A stretch of 64,000 nt of DNA from an uncultured Bacilli bacterium. Lineage in GTDB: Bacteria > Bacillota_I > Bacilli_A > RF39 > UBA660. The stretch is taken from positions 45,182 to 109,181 of the forward strand of contig CAKOJN010000007.1 of assembly GCA_934090685.1 (NCBI GenBank). The letters are read 5' to 3'. A program made the position numbers and the translations under genes. Under the pieces are notes generated by a model. That model ran no database searches and was not told the DNA's origin. It saw nothing but the letters and a program-made list of their open reading frames with translations. Of this stretch, positions 35,062 to 44,540 are shown piece after piece (positions within the stretch are counted from its first letter, which is position 1; each line of letters opens with the position of its first letter).

Positions 35062-36225
35062 TTATTTATTGATATCCATACTTTCAAATATAGAAGTTCC
35101 AAGTCCTAAGATGTTTCTAATATCAAAGTTATCTAATATAGTTGCACCTATATCAGCAAATGTTTCTCTATCTTTTAATCTCTTACCTTCTTTAAACTTC
35201 TTATTATATATTAAGATTGGTACATTTTCTCTTGTATGATCTGTTCCTCTATATGTAGGATCATTACCATGATCTGCTGTTATGATAAGTAAATCTTTTT
35301 CAGTTAGATTCTTTAAAAGAATTGGTAAGTAATAATTAAACTCTTCTAATGCTTTTAAATATCCATCTCTATCTCTTCTATGTCCATATAACATATCAAA
35401 ATCATTTAAATTAGCAAATATAAATCCTTTTTTATCACTTTTAGCAAAATCGATTAATTTCATCATGCCATCTATATTATCTTTAGTTCTTACTTTTATA
35501 GCAATACTTTTATTATTAAATATATCGGCTATTTTTCCAATCGCAATAGTTGGTACTCTATGTTTATCTAATAAATCAAGCACATTAAGTGGTGGATCTA
35601 AAGCATAATCATGTCTTTTTGAAGTTCTAGTAAAACTTCCTGGCTTACCAATATATGGTCTTGCAATTATTCTTGCTATTTTATATTTTTCATCTTTAGT
35701 AAGTTCACGTACTTTAGTACATATATCGTATAATTCTTCTACAGGTATTATATCTTCATGAGCAGCAATTTGAAGTACTGAGTCTGCAGAAGTATATATT
35801 ATTAATGCACCTGTTTCCATTTGCATTTGGCCTAACTCTTCTATTATTTTAGTACCACTTGCTACTACATTACCTATAACATCTCTTCCAGTTATTTCTT
35901 TGATTTTACTTATTAATTCAAGAGGAAAACCAGCAGGATATGTTTTATATGGTGTCTTTTGTACAACACCCATCATTTCATAATGACCATTTAATGTGTC
36001 CTTAGCAAGATTAATAGGTTTACCTTTCATATAATATCCTACTGTTTTAGATACTTCTTTTCCAACTAAAGTGGTAAGTCCCATTCTTTCAAGAACATCT
36101 AAATTATAATGATTTCCAATTGTGTGCAATAAAGTATTTGAACCAACATCATTAAACTTATCCGCATCTTTTGCTTCTCCCACTCCTACACTATCCATTA
36201 CTACTAAAAATACTCTTTCATACAT
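35062..36225 (-). CDS. deoB: Phosphopentomutase
   Basis: DeoB exchanges the phosphate between C1 and C5 of (deoxy)ribose, feeding nucleoside breakdown into the pentose pathway. The 387-residue protein shows the metal-binding VMDSVGVGEAKDA at the start, GKPINLAKDTLNGHYEMMG, and ITADHGNDPTYRGTDHTREN. Length is normal. The start at 36225 has GAAGGTAACT ahead; the longer frame from 36330 overlaps xerD. It begins one base after the xerD stop, so it is likely translationally coupled. Confidence 0.95.
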   Translation of the reverse strand: MYERVFLVVMDSVGVGEAKDADKFNDVGSNTLLHTIGNHYNLDVLERMGLTTLVGKEVSKTVGYYMKGKPINLAKDTLNGHYEMMGVVQKTPYKTYPAGFPLELISKIKEITGRDVIGNVVASGTKIIEELGQMQMETGALIIYTSADSVLQIAAHEDIIPVEELYDICTKVRELTKDEKYKIARIIARPYIGKPGSFTRTSKRHDYALDPPLNVLDLLDKHRVPTIAIGKIADIFNNKSIAIKVRTKDNIDGMMKLIDFAKSDKKGFIFANLNDFDMLYGHRRDRDGYLKALEEFNYYLPILLKNLTEKDLLIITADHGNDPTYRGTDHTRENVPILIYNKKFKEGKRLKDRETFADIGATILDNFDIRNILGLGTSIFESMDINK

Positions 36226-36226
36226 A

Positions 36227-37129
36227 TTAGTTACCTTCTTTCTTACTTCTATTAAAGTATTCATTATAATTATCTTTGATAAAGTTATTTGCAAGATGAG
36301 TATATATCTCTGTTGTAACAACATTTTCATGTCCTAAAAGTTCTTGAACACTTCTTATATCTGCTCCACACTCAATCATATGAGTTGCAAAACTATGTCT
36401 AAGTACATGTGGTGTTATTTCTTTATTAATATTCTTTTCATGAGCAATCTTACCAATTATTTTATAAAGTCCTTGCCTAGTCATTTTAGTTCCATGATTA
36501 TTTAAAAACAATGCATCAGTTTTAGGTTTACCCTTTACAAATAAATCTTCTCTATAATTATTAATATACATATCTAAATAATTAACAGCTATTTTAGACA
36601 TAGGAACAATTCTTTCTTTACTACCTTTTCCATATACATGAACAACCATATTCACAGTATCTACATTATTTAGTTCTAAATTGATAAGTTCACTTGCTCT
36701 AAGACCAGTTGAATACATAAGTTCTAATATAGCTTTATTTCTATGATCAAAAGGAGTATTAAGTTCAATATCTAAAAGTTTATCAACTTCTTCAATAGAT
36801 AAATACTTAGGAAGTTTCTTTTTTCTTTGTAAGCATTCTACATCCTCAGATATATTAATAAATCCTTTATACACTGCTAGGTACTTATAAAAACTTTTTA
36901 TACTTGCAATAATTCTATTAATAGAGCTTTCATTATAACTAGGGAGTAAATGTAATATATAATTATCTATATCTTTTTTAGTTATATTTAATATTTCTTT
37001 ATCAATATATGTTAAAAAATATTTAAGATCTCTCATATAAGATTCAACTGTATTTTCAGAATAATTCTTATCTATTCTTAAATAATCACTAAAATCATCA
37101 ACAAACTCTTTATTTTCAATATCTATCAT
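36227..37129 (-). CDS. xerD: Tyrosine recombinase XerD-like
   Basis: A 300-residue tyrosine recombinase with an N-terminal SAM-like core-binding domain (FSDYLRIDKNYSENTVESY) and a C-terminal catalytic domain. Visible catalytic residues are Arg in TGLRASELI, Lys in GKGSKERIVPM, HxxR in HVLRHSFATHMI, His in LLGHENVVTTE and Tyr in IYTHLAN. It resolves chromosome dimers at dif with a partner. XerC and XerD are not easily told apart, but XerD is likely from the deoB neighbour, as in many Firmicutes. Confidence 0.9.
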   Translation of the reverse strand: MIDIENKEFVDDFSDYLRIDKNYSENTVESYMRDLKYFLTYIDKEILNITKKDIDNYILHLLPSYNESSINRIIASIKSFYKYLAVYKGFINISEDVECLQRKKKLPKYLSIEEVDKLLDIELNTPFDHRNKAILELMYSTGLRASELINLELNNVDTVNMVVHVYGKGSKERIVPMSKIAVNYLDMYINNYREDLFVKGKPKTDALFLNNHGTKMTRQGLYKIIGKIAHEKNINKEITPHVLRHSFATHMIECGADIRSVQELLGHENVVTTEIYTHLANNFIKDNYNEYFNRSKKEGN

Positions 37130-37148
37130 ACATTTATAATTATATAAT

Positions 37149-37176
37149 AAAAAAAACTAATTGAATAGTTTTTTTA
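37149..37176. terminator. Terminator, possibly bidirectional
   Basis: AAAAAAACTA (37150-37159) pairs with TAGTTTTTTT (37166-37175). It sits between xerD and the flippase-like gene, both on the minus strand; it ends the flippase-like gene. Confidence 0.7.
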
Positions 37177-37189
37177 CGTTATTTTTACA

Positions 37190-38194
37190 TTAATCTCTTT
37201 TACTATCTCTATAATTAAACAATATTCCACCTACAATACAAGGCAAATAATACGTAATTACCCTATATAAAAGTACTCCAGGTATAACTATCGTTTCACA
37301 TACAATTAAACTAAAATAATGAATAAAAGAATATTCTGTGCTTATACTAGAACCTGGTATTGGTATAAAAGACGCAGAAATATAAACAAAACATGATAAT
37401 ATTATTACATAAAACATATTAATATTTAAAGTTATATGTAATGCTTTTAAAGTAAAGAAAGGTATCATAAAAAACACTGTCATATATATAAAATTAACAC
37501 ACACACATTTAATAATAAATTTCTTATCTTTCATAAGATTCTTAAATCCATTTTGATATTCAATGCATTTAGAATTCCATTTATTTAAAGTTGTTTCTTT
37601 ATCTTTAATTATATTAAGTTTATTAAGTAAATTAATCATATTTTTACCAATCTTAGATGCAAGCTCAATCTTAACGCATATAAGTATTGTTATGACAAAA
37701 GAAACAATTGTAATTAATGCTCCGATTAAAGTCATTATATATAAAAAATTATTAGGTCTTAATTCAAACATATATCCAAATATTAAAGATAAAATAATCA
37801 TTATACTCATAGTTATTTGTAATATAATAAAGTTCTCAACTATAACTAAAATGCTCTTAGTCACAGGAACTTTATTTTTACTTAGTTCGTATACCTGAAG
37901 TGGTTGTCCCCCTAATGAAAAAGGTGTTATTCCATTAAAAAACTTAGTCATTATATTAAGTTCAATTACTTTTTTAAATGGATACTTTTTACAAGATTTA
38001 TCAATTAATAATTTTAAAAGATATGCTTCTATTATAAAATAAACAATATATGCTAAAATTGATAATAAAATTAACCATTTATTACTTGATGCTATTAAAT
38101 CAATAGATTTAACAAAATTATCTTTTAATATATACCAAAACAAAAATATAGTTATTAATAATATAATAATACTTCTAAGTTTTATTTTTTTCAT
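37190..38194 (-). CDS. YbhN/MprF-N-like membrane protein (UPF0104)
   Basis: A 334-residue protein with about eight membrane segments and motifs of the lysylphosphatidylglycerol synthase transmembrane (UPF0104) family: LLDKSCKKYPFKK, the loop FNGITPFSLGGQPLQVYEL, and PIPGSSISTEYSFIHYF. Members translocate lipids such as lysyl-PG or dolichol-like sugars. The synthase half of MprF is absent, so it is a flippase-type half protein. No ribosome partner gene is adjacent. Confidence 0.8.
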   Translation of the reverse strand: MKKIKLRSIIILLITIFLFWYILKDNFVKSIDLIASSNKWLILLSILAYIVYFIIEAYLLKLLIDKSCKKYPFKKVIELNIMTKFFNGITPFSLGGQPLQVYELSKNKVPVTKSILVIVENFIILQITMSIMIILSLIFGYMFELRPNNFLYIMTLIGALITIVSFVITILICVKIELASKIGKNMINLLNKLNIIKDKETTLNKWNSKCIEYQNGFKNLMKDKKFIIKCVCVNFIYMTVFFMIPFFTLKALHITLNINMFYVIILSCFVYISASFIPIPGSSISTEYSFIHYFSLIVCETIVIPGVLLYRVITYYLPCIVGGILFNYRDSKRD

Positions 38195-38322
38195 ACCTTA
38201 CCTCTTTATAATTATAACAAAAATATAATATGTATACAATATACTATTATAATGTGACTAGTAAGTGACTAATACTTTTATTTTATTGTTAAAACTGATA
38301 AAATATGTATGAGGTGACTACT

Positions 38323-39519
38323 ATGGAACTATTACAAAATAAATTAAGACCAAATACTCTAAAAGATGTCCTTGGTCAAACTCATTTAATCGGTAAAGAC
38401 AAAGTTCTTTCAAATTTAATTAAAAACAAAGTTCTTTTCAATATAATTCTTTATGGAAACAGTGGTTGTGGTAAAACAACAATAGCTCTTAGTTTAATAA
38501 ATGATTTAAATATGAGATATAGAATGTTAAATGCAACTATCAATAGTAAAAAAGATTTTGAAGTTGTTATAGAAGAAGCAAAAATGTATGGTTCTATGAT
38601 CTTAATAGTTGATGAGATACATAGAATGAATAAAGATAAACAAGATATATTACTTTCATTTATAGAAAGTGGTCTTATTACATTAATAGGTCTTACTAAC
38701 TCAAATCCATATCACTCTATTAATCAAGCAATAAGAAGCAGATGTCAATTACTAGAATTAAAGCCACTAGAAGAAGATGATATCATAAAAGGATTAAAAA
38801 GAGTAAAAAATGTACTTAATGATATTGAAATGGATCAAAAGACAATAAAATACATAGCAAAACTTTCTAATGGAGACATTAGATTTGCATATAACCTAGT
38901 AGAGTTTTCATACTATGGTTTTAACCATAAAGTAACAATAGATAACATAAAAGAAGTTAATAATACTCCATCTTTTTTTACTGATAAAAACGAAGATGGT
39001 CATTATGATATGCTCTCTGCATTTCAAAAAAGTATAAGAGGAAGTGATGTAGATGCATCATTACATTATTTATCAAGACTAATAGTTAGTGGAGACTATG
39101 ATTCAATTTATAGAAGAATGCTAGTAATTGCATATGAAGATATTGCTCTTGCAAACCCTTCTCTTCCACCTAGAGTTTTAGCATCTATTGAAGCAAGTGA
39201 AAGAATCGGTTATCCAGAACTCATAAAACCACTATCAGTTGCTGTAATAGAAATGGCACTAAGTCCAAAAAGCAACTCAGCAGATATGGCAATTAACGCC
39301 GCAATTAATGATGTACAAGCAGGAAACATTGGAAGAATTCCTGAAAATATAAGAACAACATCCCCTAATTATAAATATCCTCATAATTATAAAAATTATT
39401 ATGTTGAACAACAATATATGCCAGATAAACTAATCGGAAGAAAATATTATTTTCCAAAAAATAACAAGTATGAAATAGAAATGACTAATTTTAATAAAAA
39501 GATTAAGGAGGAAAAATGA
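38323..39519 (+). CDS. rarA: Replication-associated recombination protein RarA
   Basis: The 398-residue AAA+ ATPase has Walker A YGNSGCGKTTIAL (about residue 45), Walker B MILIVDEIHRM, sensor-1 LTNSNPYHSINQ, and the family's C-terminal tetramer domain (DALHYLSRLIVSGD-like, LVIAYEDIALANP, AINDVQAG). RarA (MgsA) acts at stalled replication forks. The start at 38323 follows GAGGTGACT. The next gene overlaps its end by four bases (ATGA), so translation is coupled. Confidence 0.95.
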   Translation: MELLQNKLRPNTLKDVLGQTHLIGKDKVLSNLIKNKVLFNIILYGNSGCGKTTIALSLINDLNMRYRMLNATINSKKDFEVVIEEAKMYGSMILIVDEIHRMNKDKQDILLSFIESGLITLIGLTNSNPYHSINQAIRSRCQLLELKPLEEDDIIKGLKRVKNVLNDIEMDQKTIKYIAKLSNGDIRFAYNLVEFSYYGFNHKVTIDNIKEVNNTPSFFTDKNEDGHYDMLSAFQKSIRGSDVDASLHYLSRLIVSGDYDSIYRRMLVIAYEDIALANPSLPPRVLASIEASERIGYPELIKPLSVAVIEMALSPKSNSADMAINAAINDVQAGNIGRIPENIRTTSPNYKYPHNYKNYYVEQQYMPDKLIGRKYYFPKNNKYEIEMTNFNKKIKEEK

Positions 39520-40220
39520 ACTTTGTAATTGAATCTACACCAAATAAAATAGAAATTGATTATGATTTAATATCTCAAATTGAAAATAAATTAGAAGAAA
39601 ATATTCCATTATCACAAGATGAAGCAAAGTATTTTTTAGATTATATAGTATTCATAACAAGAACAAGATTTACAAATGATTTAGATAATTATTCATTTGA
39701 ATGGAAATGTGATACAGCAATCTCTATAATAGGTAATTATCTTAATAGTTTAAATGTAAATTATAATGTATGTGATACACAAAAAGTAATAACAAATAAT
39801 ATTAAAGGCCATACATTTATGATAGTAAACTTAAATACTGAAAACGGTACTTTATCATACTTAATTGATCCAACATATAGACAATTCTTTACAAAAGATA
39901 TTTGTAATGAGAGTAATTATACATTAATAAATGGTATATATGTAACTACACCTAACCCAGGTTATTTTATAAAAGAAGAAGATAAAGAAGAAACAAAAAA
40001 ATTATTAATAAACGGTTACTCTATTCTAACTAATAACATCGCAAGAATATATGGTGACTCTTTCTACAACACAAAAGTCGGCGAAGACAATACCACTTAT
40101 AAAAGTATTCCTGGTAGTATATATATAAATTCATTCTTAAAAGGTAATTCGCCATTATCAAAAACAAATGATGAACTTCAAGATTTAAAAATAGAAAAAC
40201 AAAATCAAAAAACATTATAA
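39516..40220 (+). CDS. Unknown protein with possible Cys-His-Asp triad
   Basis: A 234-residue soluble protein overlapping the rarA stop by four bases (ATGA). Cys65 in FEWKCDTAIS, His99 in IKGHTFMIV and Asp118 in YLIDPTYR occur in the order and spacing of transglutaminase/papain-type cores, with Trp63 beside the cysteine. No signal peptide is present. I do not recognise the family, and the triad is a guess from pattern alone. The overlap with rarA suggests that the two are co-expressed. Confidence 0.6.
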   Translation: MNFVIESTPNKIEIDYDLISQIENKLEENIPLSQDEAKYFLDYIVFITRTRFTNDLDNYSFEWKCDTAISIIGNYLNSLNVNYNVCDTQKVITNNIKGHTFMIVNLNTENGTLSYLIDPTYRQFFTKDICNESNYTLINGIYVTTPNPGYFIKEEDKEETKKLLINGYSILTNNIARIYGDSFYNTKVGEDNTTYKSIPGSIYINSFLKGNSPLSKTNDELQDLKIEKQNQKTL

Positions 40221-40250
40221 AACCTACTCAGACAAGTAGGTCTTTTATTT
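40219..40250 (+). terminator. Terminator of the rarA unit
   Basis: ACCTACT (40221-40227) pairs with AGTAGGT (40234-40240) and is followed by CTTTTATTT. Confidence 0.75.
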
Positions 40251-40305
40251 AGTAATAGTTAAATTCAAAATTAACTTCTCGGTAGTGATGATTATAAGTA
40301 GATAA

Positions 40306-41134
40306 TTATTCAATTTTATTTTTTAATTTTAAATTATCTCTTTCTATTTCTTTTAGACTCTTGTCCGGTGCCCTTAAATCTTCTGGCATAGTTCTATTGT
40401 TCTTCTTAATTGCTTCTCTAATATTTTTCCCAATATTATAATGTGTTTCATTAGCATTACTTTCTCCTAGTATGTTATCTTCTCTTAGTGAAGCTTCTGT
40501 TTGTGTGATTCTAAATAAATTAGCTCCCAATTCTTCACTTCCCATATTATCAAGTATATCTTCCCTATATCTAAGTCCTTTTCTTTTAGCAATATCATTT
40601 GCAGTTTCGCACGTTGTATAATCCTTTATAACCTGAATTATGAAATCTATCGAAGTTCTTAACCCCTGCGTTTTTGGCAGCAATATTTAATGAATAGTTT
40701 CCTTTTCTTGTTAAATCTCTTTGGTATAATCTTTTTTCATCTTCAGTAAGAGTACTATACTCTTTTTCACTTAGTTCTTGTCTTCTTGTTTGTATTGCAA
40801 AATAAGTTTGAGCAAGTGCGATTACCTTCTTTCTAGAGTCACCATTTTGTGCGATTAGATAACAAGCATAACGTGATAACTTATAATCTATAACATTTTG
40901 AATATTTCCATTACCACCAATTAACGGTTTCCTGACATCAGGAAAGTGATAAGCAATACTACTGTTAACCCCACATGCAATTTTTGCTTTTTTAATTACT
41001 TTATGAAAATTTTCCCATTTGCTATATTCAAGTAACGGCATTAATTCACGAGCATACCAAAACTCATTTCCATTTTCATCTATATGTTTTGTATCTTCAA
41101 ATAATCTTTCTGTATATTCTTTTAATTCATTCAT
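40306..41134 (-). pseudogene. dinD-like DNA-damage-inducible protein, single frameshift
   Basis: Two overlapping minus frames make one DinD-type protein. The first (41134-40595) holds the BRO-like N-terminal domain: WYARELMPLLEYSKWENF, SRYACYLIAQNGDSRK. The second (40683-40306) continues with ETANDIAKRKGLRYREDILD, GSEELGANLFRITQTE and ANETHYNIGKNIRE. The frame changes at about 40615-40625, after LYN, where one extra base (GTGC before GAA) breaks an otherwise intact gene. DinD proteins inhibit RecA filament formation in Escherichia coli. A late frameshift suggests recent inactivation or a sequence error. Confidence 0.8.
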
Positions 41135-41206
41135 ATTTTTATCATCTCCTTTTTAATTAATTTGAACCATTTTACCCACGTGGGTAAAATGGTATTTATA
41201 ATGTAA

Positions 41207-41955
41207 CTACACTAACACATATTCTCTAACAATAATTCTTTCATCAGAACAATATTCTATTACATATTTGTTTTCCCTCTTACATATTAAGATACCTATT
41301 GTATTGTTATTACTTATTTCTTTAATATTCTTATCTATATAATTCATATACTTTTGTACTTGTGAAATATATTCTACTTTAAATTCACTTACCTTAAGTT
41401 CTACTACTACATAGGCATTATATTTAATATTAAAAAGCAATAAGTCTATCTTGTGATATGTATCTCCTATTTTTATTTTATACTCACTTCCTATAAAACT
41501 AAAATTATTACCAAGTTCCCTCATAAAAGTTTCAATGTCTTCTAATATTAAGTTATGTAATACTTTTTCTGTTATTATTTCTATATTATTTTTATTCTTT
41601 ATTAATATTGGATTTGGTACTAAATCTTTTACTTCGAGTTTTTCTTCTTTAATTATTTTATTCTTTGTTTCATCTGGTAATCTTTCGTATTCTTTGGATT
41701 TGATTTTTTCTCTTAATTCTCTTACTCCAATATTTTGAATAATAGACAAGTTAAGATAATAGGATAATTTATCATCATTTTTTATTGATAGCAACTCAGA
41801 ATAATGACTCCAACTCAATTTGGTCGACACTGTCGACCATTTTTGTTTTTTAAAGAGTAAATACAATTGTCTCATTCTTCTAAGTGTTCTTTCATTATAT
41901 TTTGTACCCACTTCTATCACTAATTTTTTAGAATATTGCTTAATAATTCTACTCC
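41207..41955 (-). pseudogene. DUF1016/PDDEXK nuclease, N-terminus missing
   Basis: The frame ending at 41207 encodes the YhcG/DUF1016 helical region (KYNERTLRRMRQLYLLF) and a PDDEXK nuclease domain (HKIDLLLFNIKYNAYVVVELK). Family similarity continues in frame upstream of the first usual start codon (IIKQYSKKLVIEVG), but ends at about 41955 and a stop follows. About 60-80 N-terminal residues of the usual family appear to be missing. Nuclease residues D and ExK are intact. It is probably a truncated, inactive copy, although a GTG/ATG inside could still make a shorter product. Confidence 0.7.
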
Positions 41956-42063
41956 ATATGAAATTGCTATGTTACTTATTGGAGAAGAAGATTTAAAAAA
42001 ATTAAAAATAAAAAAGATTGATTATGATGATGTCAATCTTTCCATAAGATTATTAAATAAATA
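41942..42063 (+). pseudogene. Short C-terminal remnant of an unknown gene
   Basis: On the plus strand the codons from 41942 read NSTPYEIAMLLIGEEDLKK, then KKIDYDDVNLSIRLLNK, and a stop at 42061-42063. The reading frame has no start. It looks like a gene end exposed by deletion and lies next to the truncated DUF1016 gene, whose similarity stops at the same point. The parent protein is not identified. Confidence 0.35.
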
Positions 42064-42197
42064 ATCTTATTATCAAGTCAAAATACATACAATTTTTCCA
42101 TTTTATTTTGCGAGAAGTTACATCTACTCTTTTTTTAAAATTCAAACTTCCCGTGTTTTTGAATGCAAAAATTTGACTTAAAAACATTTATATTTTA

Positions 42198-42374
42198 TCA
42201 TTTATTTTTAAAAATGCAAGAAAAAAGTCCCATTTTATGGGAACTTATCTTAAGAATAACTCCTCCTATATCTAGAGAGAAGTTACCTTTGTATCTAACG
42301 CCAATAATTTTTTTGTAAAAAAATAGAAGTGCATAATCACTCCTATAAGTTTCTCTAACAATTCTTATATACAT
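42198..42374 (-). CDS. Doubtful 58-residue reading frame
   Basis: The 314-base gap 42064-42377 holds one minus-strand frame of 58 codons (MYIRIVRETYRSDYALL, then YKKIIGVRYKG) immediately downstream of the ATPase gene, and a GTCCCATTTTATGGGAAC hairpin near its end. No ribosome site precedes the ATG, and no family is recognised. It may be a remnant or chance. The rest of the gap shows nothing. Confidence 0.25.
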   Translation of the reverse strand: MYIRIVRETYRSDYALLFFYKKIIGVRYKGNFSLDIGGVILKISSHKMGLFSCIFKNK

Positions 42375-42377
42375 TTT

Positions 42378-43595
42378 TTATTTTTTTAAGTTAATCACTG
42401 AAGATACTGGTATACAATAATTATTTTCTTCTATTCTCATTAATTTATCACATAAACATATGATACCACCAGGCATAACTTTCTTTTTAGAATCTTTCAA
42501 ATATTTAAATGATGATATCATTTCTTTGTTTGGGCTTGCTGTTTTTTTAATTTCAAAAGGATAAATTTCAGTAGCATTAAAAAATACTAAATCAATTTCA
42601 TGTTTATCTTTGTCTCTAAAATAACTTATATTTGCTTCTAAACCATGTGAGTTATAACTTTTAACAATTTCACTAATAATATAAGATTCTAAATAGTGAC
42701 CTGCATTAGAACTCATTTGAAGTGTTCTAGCATCTTCATAACCTGCTAAAAAGGAACATAAACCACTATCCATCCAAATAATTTTAGGCATATGATTAAC
42801 TCTTTTTTCTCTGCTTAAGTTATATGGTGTAAGTAAATAAATTATTCCGCTTGTTACAAGAATATTAAGCCAAGATTTAACTGTTTTATCAGTTATTCCA
42901 ACTTCACTTCCAATCTTACTATAATTAAGTTGTTCTCCATTTCTACTTGCAATAGTAATCATAAAATTTTTAAATGTTTCCATATTTGAAATACTTATAA
43001 TATTTTCAACATCTTTAGTTAAATATGTTTCAATATAACTATTAAAGAAAAAAATTCTTTTCATTTTATCATTAACATAAATTTCTGGCATGCCACCTTT
43101 AAAAATATTTTCATATAAATCATTAACTCCAATTATTTCTGCATCAATGATTTTTTTGGGATCAAACATTTCTTTTTTTAATTTTCTATTATTAATCTCA
43201 TTATATGTTAAACTATTAAGTTTCACAATGCCAACTCTTCCCGCTAATGATTCTTGTACATTTTTCATAAGTTTAAATTGCTGACTTCCAGTTAACCAAT
43301 ACATACTTGGTTCTTTAATTTCATCTACTTTTATTTTTATATAAGAAAACAAATTAGGTGCATATTGAACTTCATCAATTAATAAAGGATATGGATGTTC
43401 TTCTAAAAATAATTTAGGATCATTTTGAGCAAGTTCTCTTGTTAATTTATCATCTAATGATACATAATTCATATTATCAGGCATAATGCTTTTTAATAGT
43501 GTTGTTTTCCCAACTTGTCTTGGACCAGTTACTAATAAAACTTTAAATGCTTGAGCTACTTCATTAATTGTATTTTCAGCTTCTCTATCTATCAT
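42378..43595 (-). CDS. AAA+ ATPase with DUF4143 domain, first copy
   Basis: The 405-residue protein belongs to the archaeal-ATPase-like family with an N-terminal AAA+ domain and a C-terminal DUF4143 domain. It has Walker A TGPRQVGKTTLLKS (near residue 28), Walker B PLLIDEVQYAP, sensor WLTGSQQFKL and the C-terminal PDDEXK-like stretch DKHEIDLVFF, EIYPFEIKK. Many such genes sit singly and mobile-like in gut genomes; their function is unknown. The start at 43595 follows GTTGGTGAAA. A different member of the family lies at 55198. Imperfect tandem repeats lie just upstream. Confidence 0.85.
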   Translation of the reverse strand: MIDREAENTINEVAQAFKVLLVTGPRQVGKTTLLKSIMPDNMNYVSLDDKLTRELAQNDPKLFLEEHPYPLLIDEVQYAPNLFSYIKIKVDEIKEPSMYWLTGSQQFKLMKNVQESLAGRVGIVKLNSLTYNEINNRKLKKEMFDPKKIIDAEIIGVNDLYENIFKGGMPEIYVNDKMKRIFFFNSYIETYLTKDVENIISISNMETFKNFMITIASRNGEQLNYSKIGSEVGITDKTVKSWLNILVTSGIIYLLTPYNLSREKRVNHMPKIIWMDSGLCSFLAGYEDARTLQMSSNAGHYLESYIISEIVKSYNSHGLEANISYFRDKDKHEIDLVFFNATEIYPFEIKKTASPNKEMISSFKYLKDSKKKVMPGGIICLCDKLMRIEENNYCIPVSSVINLKK

Positions 43596-43650
43596 ATTTT
43601 TCACCAACTTTCAATAATATTTTATCACAATAATAGAACTTTTTCAATAA

Positions 43651-43739
43651 TCACTCCGAGATTTGACAGCACTCACTCCGAGTTTAGAAGTGTTTCACTC
43701 CGAGATTTGGAAGCATCTATTCCGAATTTTACGATTTAT
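43651..43739. repeat. Imperfect 22-base tandem repeats
   Basis: Three close copies of a 22-23-base unit start with TCACTCCGAG at 43651, 43673 and 43695, and a fourth, more diverged copy (TATTCCGAATTTTACG) starts at 43718. The units share CTCCGAGATTTG or CTCCGAGTTTAG and a spacer containing AGCA or AGTG. The array sits between the ATPase gene and tcdA, in the region just 5' of the ATPase gene. It contains no reading frame. Confidence 0.75.
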
Positions 43740-43765
43740 TTCAAAATTAAAAGTTCCCTAAGGAA

Positions 43766-44455
43766 CTAATTTAAACTATCTACTACATCTTTTATAATAT
43801 AATTTGTTATATAAAGACCAGCAACTCCTGGTACAAAAGGACTTGAACCTAACATTTTAGTATTAATAGGCTTCTCATCAGAAACAACTACAGTTACATC
43901 TTTCATTATTTCTTTTTTTCTTGAAAACTCTTTTCTTATTTTTTTAGCAAGAGGATCTGTATCTGTTTTATCTAGAGTAGTGATTTTAAGTTTAGTTGCA
44001 TCAAGTTTATTAGCAGTACCCATTGATGATATAAGCTTAATACCTCTTTCATGGCACTCTTTTATAAGAGAAACTTTTACCTTAGTAGTATCACAAGCAT
44101 CAACTATATAATCATATGTATAATCATTACTAAAAATAGAATTTATATTTTCTTCTGTAAGATACATATTTATAATATTAACTACTGCATTTTTATTTAT
44201 AGATTTAATTCTTTTTTTCCATTCTCTTGTCTTATATTTATTATTATTTTTAGAGGTTACTACTAGTTGTCTATTAATATTACTTGGTTTTATTATGTCC
44301 CCATCTACAAGTGTAATATTTTCAACACCACATCTAGTAAGAGATTCAACTACGTACCCACCGACTCCTCCGAGCCCTAAAACTAATACTTTTAGTTTTT
44401 TAATTTTTTCTATACCTTCACTTGTCACTAATGCTTCAAGTCTAGATAAATTCAT
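43766..44455 (-). CDS. tcdA: tRNA threonylcarbamoyladenosine dehydratase (TcdA/CsdL-like)
   Basis: The 229-residue ThiF/E1-like protein has the adenylate-binding LGLGGVGGYVVESLTRCG, VDGDIIKPSNINRQ and DACDTTKVKVSL, together with RKEFSRKKEIMK. TcdA closes the ring of t6A at position 37 of tRNAs, using ATP. Other E1-like proteins (MoeB, ThiF) have a zinc Cys pair near the end that is absent here, which supports TcdA. It has a good extended -10 promoter and is followed only by the ATPase gene. Confidence 0.85.
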   Translation of the reverse strand: MNLSRLEALVTSEGIEKIKKLKVLVLGLGGVGGYVVESLTRCGVENITLVDGDIIKPSNINRQLVVTSKNNNKYKTREWKKRIKSINKNAVVNIINMYLTEENINSIFSNDYTYDYIVDACDTTKVKVSLIKECHERGIKLISSMGTANKLDATKLKITTLDKTDTDPLAKKIRKEFSRKKEIMKDVTVVVSDEKPINTKMLGSSPFVPGVAGLYITNYIIKDVVDSLN

Positions 44456-44475
44456 AAATATCCCTGCTTTCTTGA

Positions 44476-44506
44476 TATATATTATACCACAAATAAATAT
44501 TTTTTT
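44476..44506 (-). promoter_or_regulatory. Promoter of tcdA
   Basis: On the minus strand TTGCAA and TGG-TATAAT (about 44506 to 44480) with an 18-base spacer precede tcdA, after two terminator hairpins. Confidence 0.65.
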
Positions 44507-44507
44507 G

Positions 44508-44536
44508 CAAAATAAAAAACCTAGTATAAATATAGG
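44508..44536 (-). terminator. Terminator
   Basis: On the minus strand the 17-base hairpin CCTATATTTATACTAGG (44536-44520) is followed by TTTTTTATTTTG. It lies below the candidate RNA and stops read-through into tcdA. Confidence 0.75.
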
Positions 44537-44540
44537 TAAT

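Noticed and set aside
43651..43739. A CRISPR array
   Set aside because: The 22-base units follow each other directly without unique spacers, and no cas genes are near.
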